Part shown: in pieces, positions 10,900 through 21,492 of the stretch
How positions within the stretch are numbered: the stretch's first letter is position 1
How the letters are laid out: each line of letters begins with the position of its first letter
Assembly (NCBI RefSeq): GCF_015832195.1
Contig: NC_052017.1
Span: 92,902,429-92,966,428, forward strand
Direction: 5' to 3'
Length of the DNA: 64,000 bases
From: Motacilla alba alba
Lineage: Eukaryota; Chordata; Aves; Passeriformes; Motacillidae
Translations under genes and position numbers: made by a program
The notes under the pieces: model-generated
The model's database searches: none
Told to the model about the DNA's origin: nothing
Seen by the model: the letters and a program-made list of their open reading frames with translations, nothing else

Positions 10900-13800
10900 C
10901 TGTAGTCCTGGTTTGCATTCTTGATGCTCCCAAATATGTGACATCAACTTATTTCATGCTGCTGGTGTCGTGATCATTAAAGAAAAATAGTAACTAAAAC
11001 TGATGGGAAGCACAGGCACTAATGGAGTCTACCCCAGTACTGGTGTCTTACCTCCTGAACCAGATATCTGTAAGGGGGAGAAAAATATGAGGGAAGAAAA
11101 TGGCTGTTCAGCTAAGGGACAATGCTGGCAGAATAACAAATACCCGGGAAATGACCATAATTAAATTTAATATGGGAATTTAGAGCCAGGATTCTGGCTG
11201 TTGGAGGGGTGTAATTTTGGACCTGCATTTCAGCTGAAGTAATGGAGTGTGAAAAAAGAGAAGAAGAGACAACTGCATTTCAAATGATACTGTTCTGTTC
11301 ATATGGTAGAACTCTGGACTTAGTGTAACACAAAAGGCACTTGAAAAAAAGCTTTTTTGCATTTCCACATAAATTTTAATTGGTATAAATACAAATATAG
11401 CACTACCTCCTTGAAACTGGATGGTTTTCATCTTAAAACAATGAATTTAGTTTCATTCCTGAAAAGAGTAGGCAATGTGGGTTTACAACAATCTTTTTTT
11501 TTCTCTGGAAAAAGGGTGAGTGCTTTTTCCATATCTGTCTCAGAATCAGCATGGTTGTTCCTTTCCAAAGAAAATTGTATTTGGGGAAAAGCTAATCAGA
11601 TTATCATTCATTTTTCAGAGCAAGCCATTTGGGTAAGATGCCCAAAGGTATCCAGACTGGGGCCAGTTTTTCCTGACAGTAGTTAGTATGACACTTTCTT
11701 AAAAGGCATAGAATTAAATTACTACAAAAGGAAACTATTATATCACTTGAAACTGTTAATATATAGTCATAGTATCCTGATCTTTTATCACTTTACACAT
11801 GTAGTTGTGTCATTGATTTTTAAACAGTGCACTGGGAAAACTGAATCATTGTTCTCTTTTTAATAAAACTCGGTGAACCTTCAGGGTTTAACATCTCCAT
11901 ATAAATAAATCTTATGTGTTACATCACATTTTGGAACCTCATGACAAAAAGATCTGTTATATTGTGCTGTAAAACATGTAAATATTACTGAGATGGCTGT
12001 TCTATAAATGCTTGGAAGGTAAGTTTCTCAGTTTTGGACGTAAAGAAGAAATTCACTGCCTTTGGTAGCAGTGGTTAGCCAATATTAAGAGCCTCTCCTC
12101 ATTAGCAAGAGAAATGGAGAATAGCCCAATGGTGACAGTCCTGGTTATTTACAGACTGTATGCAGCATCCTGTTTTCTAGGAAAGAGTCAAAATAAGCAC
12201 TGTGAGACAGCATCTTCATTCAAAAATCAAAATCTGCCTGGCTTTCAAGAAATTTTTCCCCAAACATCTCTGCACGCCTTGCTCACAGAGGTATGCCCTT
12301 GACATCTCTTGCTTTCTTCTGGGTTTCTACTTGCCTCATATGTATGCATTGGTAATCAGTCTCACAGCACTCCAGGGACCTCCTCCATCTCTCTCATCTT
12401 CTTGAATTGCAACCTCTTTAGTTAGTTACTTAGTTACCACTCCCCAAAGGGGCCCTTACTTGCTCCTTCCAGTTAGGCTGCTGAAAAGCCAGTTTCTACT
12501 GCCCTTTTGATTTTACTTGTCTCGAAGTTAGAGAAAGCATCTCTTCTCAGAAACCAAAGAGTCAAAATTTTGCATTTTTAAAAACTGTTATGTGACCTAT
12601 TGCTTACTGTTTTCAGATTTGCTTTGGAGTAACTGTTAGCCCAGTCCTAACTAAGCACCGGAGCGGGATGGTGGTGGAGCACCGACTCTTTCTTTCCCTG
12701 TTTGTGGCAGTGCTGTCCAGTTGACATACTGGGCTGTGTGGTGAGTACACCAGCTCCACAGCTGTGCAGCTTTCTTTATCAGCCACAGCAATAAATGATT
12801 ATTTGCCAGGAAGGATGAGGAAGTTAAAGAAAAGGGACTGGACACGCCTGGGAAGGATGGGTTCATTTAGGTCTCAGCTGAAGTAGCCCACAGAAGGCTC
12901 TGATGGAGGATGTACCTGGAAAAATGGACAATATTCCTATGAAACATTACCCTACCCTTGATCAGTTTCTGATGGCAATCGCCTAAGCAAAAATATTGAA
13001 CTTCTGTCATGGGGCTCTATGGATTCTTGATCTGTCTGGTTATGTCAATCCCAGTATTCATCTAGGAACAGGAAAATAAGGTGGATTGCACCTGGAAGAC
13101 AATACCAGATGCACTGAAAGTAGAAAGCAAGTGAGCTAACCTTTGAAATCACTTATGAGAAAATGTTATTATTCTTCATTCCCTGCAGTTTGGAGATCCA
13201 GTTCAGCAAAAATACTCAAGTTTTTAATGTACAGTCAATGACATGTTGGAAGAGGTTTCAAATTAATTGTCTTTAAGTGGTGTGCTTGATGGTGTCATGT
13301 CTTTCTAGATATGTAATCTGGATTACAAAAAATGGTTGAGATGACTCTGGAAATTGCTGTATTTGAAAATGAATGAAACTTGCTGTCGAATGCTCTGCAG
13401 GATATTAATTAGGTAATCCTAGTAGCACCTACCTTTGCATTTGAACTCTGTTACAGATACACAGGGAACATGAACAAATTATTGGGATGTAGGAAATTAC
13501 CGTGTTGAATTCTCTGTATGCATTCTCTCACCTTAAGTAAAAGTGAAGCAGCCTGTCCTTTAATTGAGAGAAAAACCACCTTAGATTATAGCAGGAGAGG
13601 AGGGATGTGTATATGGCTACCTCACAAGAGCTGACATACAGCAATTCATTATCCCACGGTACCTTCTTGGTATGTCAAAACCTACGGCTTCAAACTGTTT
13701 TTATTCTTATATTTTGCTCATTAATTCTCTGCATTGAACAGACCATATATTTATTTTATTTAAGTCCCTGAGACAAATAAAATGATGACATCTTGAAATT

Positions 13801-14168
13801 TCAACTGCTGGAAGAATAATTACAAGTATAGTTATTTAGTTTATGATGAAAGTTGCAGCAAAACTGGCCTATGTCTGTTTTGACAAGGTATAATTTCTGT
13901 AAAGCTTGTGTCCACCGATGCTAGCATGTATTTAGTTCTCTACTCAGCTGCCTTCCATTTCTATCCAGCATTTTTTTGCCTAAAGTTTTTTCTTCAGCAA
14001 CCTGCAAATATAATGTACTAAATTAGTCATGGTCACAGTGAGTCCATGTTTTGAAACATTTTGAAAAAAAAAAGTTGATGCTGCTGAGTATAAGTACTTG
14101 TAATAAAAGCTTCCAGGCAGAAGATACTGTAGTGACACTGTCATGCCAATGTAATGATTATTTTATAG
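10900..14168. other. unique non-coding DNA, no gene seen
   Basis: No repeat or exon recognised across this 3.3 kb. Several ORFs of 60-110 codons occur on both strands without similarity to any protein family I know. The sequence abuts the target-site duplication of the next LTR. Confidence 0.55.
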
Positions 14169-14173
14169 GTGAT
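14169..14173 (+). repeat. target-site duplication, left (GTGAT)
   Basis: GTGAT lies immediately before the TGTCGTGGG LTR start and is repeated exactly at 15542-15546 immediately after the LTR end. A 5-bp duplication fits retroviral-type integration. Confidence 0.8.
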
Positions 14174-15073
14174 TGTCGTGGGTTGACAAGGAAGTGAGTT
14201 TTTCAGGAAGTTGTAGCGAAACCAATCAAAGGTCAGATTTGAATATTGGCACATGGTGTGGCCACTGAAGACATGGATATGACAGGGAGTAAAAAGCAAA
14301 GAACTCCCAGGGGAACTCTCTGTTCTGGTCAGTGGCCAGCCCCAGGCTGGATGGGGGAGAGGAAGCCATGTGGCCCGGGGTGAGGTAGGCCAGAGCCCCT
14401 GCAGGATGGAGGGGTGGAGGAACACTGAGATGCTTTGGGCAGCCCCCCTCGGGGAGAGAGAGACAGAGACAGAGCCTGTGCCACCTTGACATTTGATATC
14501 ATGTGTTGGCAGCACAGCTGAGAAAGAGAAGAGGGGGGTGGGAAGATGCCCATCCCTGGGAGTCCATGGCAGGCAGGGCCCGAGATTTTAAGCCTTTTCT
14601 TAGACAATGAAAACTTTACAAAACCCTAATCCTCCTTAATTTGAATGGGAAGAGAGACAGACATGAAATAGAAGGAAATGAGTGAGTGTGGTGAAGGTCT
14701 GAGCAAGTGAATGATGTCAGAAGAAGTGGAGAAAGAATCCTCATCCTAGGAGGAGATGATGGAGTAGACTTTAGCTGGACTTTTCTTGTATAGCCATGAA
14801 CTGAACCAATTTCCTGTAACACAAAGACTGCATTTAGGGGGAGGCAATGGCTTAAACCAAGAGAGTGACTTGCTGAGTGACACCAAGTGCAGGAGTGAAG
14901 TGAACAGAGAAGGATGAGGAGGGTGTGGTGGTGCTCTCTGTCTTCAGGGAAGAAGATCTCTGTTCTTAAAACCCTGGGCCCCAGGGGAGTGAAAATGACA
15001 AAGACCTTTGTCCCAAAAGTGAGAAACTGTTACTTTTTTTGGTACTTGGCAAAGCATCCTTAAAAGGGAGCCC

Positions 15074-15078
15074 TATAA
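15074..15078 (+). promoter_or_regulatory. TATA-like element in the solo LTR
   Basis: TATAA within CCCTATAAGCAG sits in the 3' third of the LTR, about 330 bases before the polyadenylation-like AGTAAA. Placement fits the U3/R order, but core promoter function is inferred. Confidence 0.4.
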
Positions 15079-15404
15079 GCAGTTTTGGTCCATGAACACT
15101 GGTGAGAGCACTGTACATGGGAGGAAGTGTCACAATGGCAGATTTTCTCTGGGCGGTGCCATGTGTGACATGGAAACACAAGAGGTTTCAACAATAAGTG
15201 TTTCCTGGGGAAGACTATAGTACAAGAAGGACTTCTCTCTCCCTTGATGAACTGAGAATTGATTATCTGAGGGGTGGTAACTTGATTGACAATCCAAGGT
15301 TTTGTCTCATTGTGTTTTGGTGGAAATTAGATAGGGGGAGGAGGAATGTGTTGGAAGGTTTTCATTCTGAATTCTGTGTGTTCCTTTTATTATAGTTGTA
15401 GGCC

Positions 15405-15410
15405 AGTAAA
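15405..15410 (+). terminator. degenerate polyadenylation signal in the solo LTR
   Basis: AGTAAA, a known variant of AATAAA, is followed by GAGG and a T-rich run, in the place where an LTR R-region signal is expected. Confidence 0.4.
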
Positions 15411-15541
15411 GAGGTTTTTTTTTCTTTATTTCTAAGCTTGAGCCTGCTCTGCCCTGTTGCTGGTCACATCTCACAGCACTCATTTGAGAAAAATATATTT
15501 TCATGGGTGCTCTGGCATTGTGCCAGCATCAAACCATAATA

Positions 15542-15546
15542 GTGAT
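15542..15546 (+). repeat. target-site duplication, right (GTGAT)
   Basis: An exact copy of the left GTGAT at 14169-14173, directly after the last LTR base. Confidence 0.8.
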
Positions 15547-16069
15547 CGAAGTACCATTCATATGTAAGAAGTCCCTGATTAAACAGAAAGTTGACACATC
15601 CTCAGCCCCCATATCCTACCATATTGTCAAGTTAACATTGCCATAAATAACGCTCCTGGCACACAATTTCATATTAATATTACTTTATGCTTATATCAAG
15701 TGCAGGAGTGAAGGCAATGAATTGAGGGCACCTTTATTAGTGTCAGGAGGAGTGACTGACCACTTAGTGGTAATGAATAGTAAACTTTTGTCTTTTACTG
15801 TAGTTCATGTTTCTAACAAAATAATCAAGAGAGCAGAAAAAAATAATCTACAAACTCAGACAGAAGCTGCAAAGACACCTCAGCAGGAGAAAACAAGCAG
15901 CAAACACAGAATTATGTGTATGGATGGATCAGCAAACAGTAGGCCAGAAAAAGGGCTGCCCAACAGGCTCAACACAGGGACTCATCGACCCCATGCCATT
16001 GCAAGGCTGCTTCTCATCATTCAATAATTCATTATTGTTGAATCTTGAAAAGGTCATGAGGGACATCGC
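15547..16069. other. unique non-coding DNA between the solo LTR and a CR1
   Basis: No recognised repeat. A 101-codon ORF (15722-16027, plus) overlaps a second frame running on into the CR1. Neither looks like a known protein. Confidence 0.5.
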
Positions 16070-16770
16070 ACCAGGGCGACCTCAACAGTCTGGAGAGCTG
16101 GGCCAGCAGGAACATAATGAAGTTCAGCAAAAGAAAATGCTAAATCCTAACCTGGGGGATGAACACCCATGTATTGGTGCACCCTGGGGGCAGACTGCCT
16201 GGGAAGCAACTTTTCAGAGAAGGTTCTGGGAATGTTGATGGACAAAATGATCATGAGCCAGTAAAGTGCTTCTGCAGCAGAGAAGGCCAGCAGCACCCTG
16301 GGATGCACTGAGACCACTGCCAGCAGGTCAGGAGAGCTGATCATTTGCCTCTGCTGAGCATCAGTGAGAGCACATCTGGAGTGCTGTGTCCAGTCCCAGA
16401 TTCCCCAGCAGTGAGAGACATGGATGCACAAGAGTGAGTGCAATGAAGGCCTGCGAAAATAATTAAGGAATTCAGTGAAATGCTGCAAAAATAGTTAAGG
16501 AATTGGAGCATCTGACACAGAGAGACTGAGAGAGCTGGGTCTGTTTAGCCTGGAGAAAAGAAGGCTCAGGGATGTCATATCAGTGTGCATAAATAGCTGA
16601 TGATTTGGTGTAAAGAATATGGAGCCAGAGTCTTCTCAGTGGCGCCTAATGAAATGACAAGAGGCAATGGAACAAGATTAAATAAAGGAAACATCCCTTG
16701 AACTTAAGAAAATCTTTTTTATTGTGAGAGTAGTAGAACCTTGAAAGTGATTTCCCACAAAGTTTAAAGA
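16070..16770 (+). mobile_element. CR1 LINE fragment, ORF2 C-terminal part
   Basis: Plus-strand CR1. It holds diverged equivalents of consensus blocks in the right order: CTGGAGAGCTGGGCCAGCAG, then ATCTGGAGTGCTGTGTCCAG (16374-16393), then GAGAGAGCTGGGTCTGTTTA and GCCTGGAGAAAAGAAGGCTC (16528-16567), then AATGAAATGACAAGAGGCAA. This spans the end of ORF2. It stops near 16770, before the CR1 3' tail, so it is truncated at both ends. A 22-base stretch at 16451-16472 is tandemly repeated at 16483-16504, a duplication absent from CR1 as I know it. Frames are broken. Confidence 0.85.
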
Positions 16771-19700
16771 GTTGTTATATTTTAAGATACTCAGAAGCCG
16801 ACAGGGCACTGTCCTGAGTAACTTTTTCTAGTTGTCCCTGCTTTGGAGGAAGGAGGGTAGGAGGTTGGAGGAGGTGAGGTCTCTTCCCACCACAAACAAA
16901 GAACCAATGAATAATAGCGTAAATGAAGGCATAAAAGTTGCTTAAGAAAAATAGTCTGAAAGACACTATAAACTTTGAAAAGACTCTGATGCCATGCTGA
17001 AGATGCCAAATAAATTGTAGCCCGAATTATACAGTTTAGAAAGGGCTTTGCTGAGCATAAATTTAATACAAAGACAGATTTAAGCAGCACAGGGTTAGCT
17101 CTATTCTCCTACTAAAGGATTCTGACATGTTGAATAATTGCAAAGACCACCATGTATCCAGTTCTGTGAAATGCAATTTACTTTACGTATTTTGTTTTTG
17201 TATGCCTGTTTAGAATCCTAGGGAAATAAATAACTGTGATATGTGATGCCCGTGATAAACATGAATGAGGAACATACAAAGAGTGTGTGTTTATTGAAAA
17301 TTTGACGTAATTGTAAGTGTTAAGTCAAAATATGTTAAAACATGAGATAATGTCTTCTTACTGAGTTAATGTTTAGCCTGTTGAGTAGGTGATTCTTAAA
17401 GGGTCTTCACTCTAAGGATCAAAACAAGAACAGTTGAAGACTCTTATTTTGTAAAAGAGATATAAATGGGAGATGAATCAAATGAAGTTGCTATTGGCAT
17501 GTTTCATGCAATTACAGGGGAAAACATGATTAATAGCAATGAAATTTATAGTTGATTGAAAATAAAATATAATGCCTAGAGAGAGGCCAGAGATAAAGCT
17601 AAATGCATTAATATGAAAATAGGCCTCTGCAAGTAAAAATCTGTAGCAGTGGTGAGCCTAAATATAGCTGCTCTTGATTGTGGGGAATATTAACTCTGAA
17701 GTTGTGGGAAAAGAGAATCTTGCTTAAAGAGAAAGCACATTTGTTCAATGCACAAAAAGACTAATTGCTGCTAGAAATCTGTTCATTTTGCTGCTCACAC
17801 AGTAATGATCCTAGCATATACAAAAGGAGCACTTCAGGCAAATTGAGACAGACGTTGAGCATGGGGTCAAGGTGACTTGGCACTGTGTTCCTCGTATCAC
17901 CACCCAGCAGTCAGTCACCACAGCTGACTTTATGGACATCATGGTTTTATAGGGCCAGGAGAGTGGGGTGCTGCAGACTGCCCTGCATCTTAAAGAATGC
18001 AGTTGTCATTTTTATTTTCTACATGCAAAAGGAGCTTAGGGACTGAAACCCACCACTATCTTTAGACGCTGGTGGGGGCAGAGGATGAGAGCTACACTAT
18101 TTGCAAATTAGCTGCATCTGCTTACAGAAATTGTGGGAATTCTTTACATTGTTCAGGAAAGGAAGGGTATGAAGTATATCTTTAAGCTGCTATAATGAAA
18201 CACGTAAGAGTCTTCTTCTGGCAACCTCTGAACCTGAAGTGTGTGAGACAGACTTGATGATGAAGATAGTGTGTAAATGTGGGTTGAATATAAGCACTGG
18301 ACTAAAACAATGCTCATAAATGATGTGTCTAATCTAGCATGCCATAAATGTACATACTCAATGTCTGAAATTGGCCAAACTGAGTAAAATAAAGGGAAAT
18401 CAGAAATGTGGCCTGAGGCAAGTTGCTTTCTTTCATCTGCTTTAAAATGGAACCTCCCACTAAAGGAGAAAAAGAGCTAAAGCAACCAGGCACCCTAACA
18501 TTTAGACATATTTACATCTGTTTAAATTATTTCTTATTGCCACAATTTAAAAAATCCTGATATTTTTACAACTTTTCACATTGCTTTCGCCTAAGCAGTT
18601 GAGGCAAACTGTATCAAGAGTAAAACTAAACATTGCCTACATATTGCTGCAATGAAGGAAAAAGTAGAGGGCAAAGAGGACAATTCAGGGAAGTTTAGAA
18701 GAGTATCACACGTTCAGACCTCATATAACAGATGTAACTCTTTTGAAAAGCCTGAAATTGTATCAGAGCTGGGTTCAATCCATGATGTTACATGAGGACA
18801 AACATCCCAGTAGATTATTTGTAGGATGAACAAAATATTGTATTCCCTGTTCAGGAAGCTTGTGGTAAATACAGACACAGATGGGAATCCACAAATACTT
18901 AATTTATAACTACCATACCAGCTTGTACAAATGAATAGCTAATTACTTGCTTATATATTTTGCATATTGCTGTTCAATAATATTTTGTGTTCTTTTTCTA
19001 AACTAAATACCCAAGCAGAATATAAATAAGGGGGGTTTTGTCATTCAGATAGGTAATATATATGTCATATAGACATCCAAATCCTACTGCGTTGTAATAA
19101 AATTTTGAAAGAAATCAAAACATGCTTTTTCCTTGTCATTTGTTCTTTTCAGTTTCTGTCATTGCAGCTTTTTTAAAGCACAGTCCAAACCTTCCCGTAT
19201 GGCATCTTTGGTACTTTCCTACACATACATTTCAGTAAATGGGCTTCAGTCCAAATTTTTATTCCTTTCTCTTTTGTTGTTCAAAACAATTGACATCAAA
19301 CTGAAACATGAAAGAGAGAAGAAAAGGTTGTTTTCTCTACACGAATAACCACAGCAGTGTTTTACATTTTCCATATGAATACAATTATTGTTGGTCTCTT
19401 GCTTGCACGCTGCATCCTGCGTTTGGATTTTGGCAGGTAAAGTTATGCTTGCTGAGCTCGCTGATGCTTTGTCCAATTCCAAGCAGCACTGTAGGCTTTG
19501 TTATTGTCCACTAGACATTTCCCCTCCCCCACAGCTACTTAAATCCTTTTTAAGATCAGTTTTCTGGAGTCCATCTGGCATTTTCAGACCCCTGTTATGA
19601 GGCCACTGCACTGCTGGGGTGTGCTGTGAGCTGCGAGAGGCCATCGTGCTCTTGGATACACACAGCAACAGAAGTGCTTTCTGTTTATACTCCTCCGCAT

Positions 19701-21282
19701 GTTATCTACAACCTAATTTCAAACACATTTATGCTAAAATAAGACTTTCAACTACTACTTCTATTTATACACTTTAAGCTTTCTCAATCCTAGCTTTATT
19801 GGCAAAAAAAAAAAAAGTTTATAGATAACATACCCCAGGCAAAGTTCTCTAATGCTTCATTTAAGAAACATTAGTAACTGTGATGTGTGGAAATTAACCG
19901 AGATAAATTTTTGCTTTGTTAATGCAGCTTCTTTCTATCCAATTTAAGTATCAAAGACTTAAACACTGGTAATATGTCTGAAGCATTTGAAGATGAAATA
20001 AGAAACAGCTATTGATAAAGAGGTTGAGTTTACACTGTTTAAAGCCTGAGCTGTCCAGAATAACAATTTAAACCAAAGTTTTAGTAAATTAGCATGGGGA
20101 GCCGGTGCTGTTGGTCCCTGTAATCGACTCAGTTCCCCTGTTTATAAGCAGACGAACATTACGTGGTTTAGATCTTCTGACTCCTCTTACACCACCTGCC
20201 TGAGCATCACTTCTGGGGCTGCTTGAGCATGAGTCTTCTTCCACTGCCCTGTTTTCCCTGCTTCACCTTGTGTAACCTGTTCAAGTGCTCCCTCACATCA
20301 GAATGGCTCTCTCTTGCTGCTTAAAGCAAATGGCGCCAAACCCTGCAGCACATTTTGGGTGAGGACTCTGAGCTACTGGTTAAAAGTGGACAGTTTCTGC
20401 TCTGACAGCTTGGCAAACCTGGCAATACATTTTGATGGTGAACTGGAAAATCAGTTCTCAGAAAATCTGACTAGTAGTCAAAATATGTAATGGAACAACA
20501 ATCATTACCATTGTCTTTCATTAAAGACAGTAGTTCAATCATAGAACCCGTGACATTCAAAGAAAAGTATTAGGTTTAGTGAATCCTACCTTGGAAACTA
20601 TTTTTGTAAATCTGGAGGTATTTTTCATATACAGTTAGAAAGTAATCATCTGAATCTTTTCTGATCCAGGGAATATAACATTCAGGACAGTTTGTCCACT
20701 ACCAATTTACAAGTTTTCCATGAGGCCTAGGGCAAATGAAATTGTTCAGTCTGATCCTTGGTTTTCAAGTAATAAAAAATGTTTGAGTGCTTGAGGACAC
20801 TTTGCTTCAGTGATGATGATGAAGTATTCTTAATCTGTGGCAAGAATCTAGAGAAGTCTCTCTTTGCTGAGCAAAGTAGCAAAATCCAGAGCTGTGGAGT
20901 TGAGTTTTTCGTATGAAACAGAAATCAGCGACAAGTCAGTTATTCATGTAATGTAATTTGTGCATTGAAAGATTATGCAGAAGTTCCTTTTCTGTAAATA
21001 GTATTAGGAACAAAGAGCATAAGGATAATTGCATTAGACGCTTCTGTCCTGCAACCAACCATCACCCAAATAACATTAAGTTGTCCTCAGTCTATTTCTC
21101 TGACCTTGAGAGAAAGATGAGTGAGGCCAGGCAAAAATTCAGAAATAACTATCATGACTGGAAATGTTTGAGTTTCACCATCTTTTTGCTCATCATTACT
21201 CCCTCCTCAGCTGACAGATGAATCAAGTCTGTTAAATCACTGCCTTGAACATTTCAGGAAGAAAACAGCTGGGCTGTTTTCT
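16771..21282. other. unique non-coding DNA, no gene seen
   Basis: A 4.5-kb stretch with no recognised repeat or exon. An E2F-like palindromic TTTGGCGCCA (reverse strand, 20331-20340) occurs in a slightly GC-richer stretch. ORFs are under 90 codons. Confidence 0.55.
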
Positions 21283-21492
21283 AGCTGTAATTGGACAATT
21301 AACCCCAAGATGTAAATGGACCAAAACTTGGAAATGCGTGAAAACTCATGATCCATCATCCATCTTGGGTGTAGCCTTGGCCAGGCACTTGTACTGCCCA
21401 AGGTGTATCCTTTGAAGGCCTTTTTAATAAATGCCTACTTTATTCCTTTAACTCTGTCTAGCCTCTGTTCTAGGTAGCCTCTCAAGACATCA
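21283..21492 (+). mobile_element. endogenous retrovirus LTR, 5'-truncated (copy B)
   Basis: The same family as 5485-5813: 210 bases aligned without net indels, 22 mismatches by hand (about 89.5% identity), most of them clustered in a 32-base segment (21322-21353). It retains AATAAA at 21426-21431 and ends ...CTCAAGACATCA. It starts abruptly at AGCTGTAATTGG, about 120 bases inside the copy A boundary and without a TATA box, so the promoter half is missing. Confidence 0.8.
21426..21431 (+). terminator. LTR polyadenylation signal, copy B
   Basis: AATAAA at the position equivalent to 5747-5752 in copy A. Confidence 0.6.

Larger units (their letters stand above)
14174..15541 (+). mobile_element. 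complete solo LTR of an endogenous retrovirus, 1368 bp
   Basis: The element begins TGTCGTGGGTTGAC and ends ...CATCAAACCATAATA. The intact 3' end would be ...CAAACCACGACA, the inverted counterpart of the start, so the last bases have decayed, mainly at CpG sites. A perfect GTGAT duplication flanks it. I recognise the interior from avian repeat consensus (for example CCTTGACATTTGATATCATG and AGCAGTTTTGGTCCATGAAC). The order is plus-sense: a TATA-like CTATAAGC at 15073-15080 and a polyadenylation-like AGTAAA at 15405-15410, followed by a T-rich stretch. There is no internal region and no second LTR, so it is a solo LTR from LTR-LTR recombination. It is unusually long for an LTR and carries no ORF resembling a retroviral gene. 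Class assignment (ERVL-like versus other) is uncertain. Confidence 0.85.

Noticed and set aside
14141..14515. Overlapping minus-strand ORFs of 88-124 codons
   Set aside because: They lie antisense within the GC-richer part of the solo LTR and share codons in three frames, typical of compositional ORFs.
20331..20340. E2F-like TTTGGCGCCA palindrome
   Set aside because: A single short motif without a promoter or CpG island nearby.
5485..21492. The two same-family LTRs as ends of one provirus
   Set aside because: The 15.7 kb between starts contains no gag/pol/env-like sequence and holds unrelated CR1 and LTR insertions; copy B is 5'-truncated.
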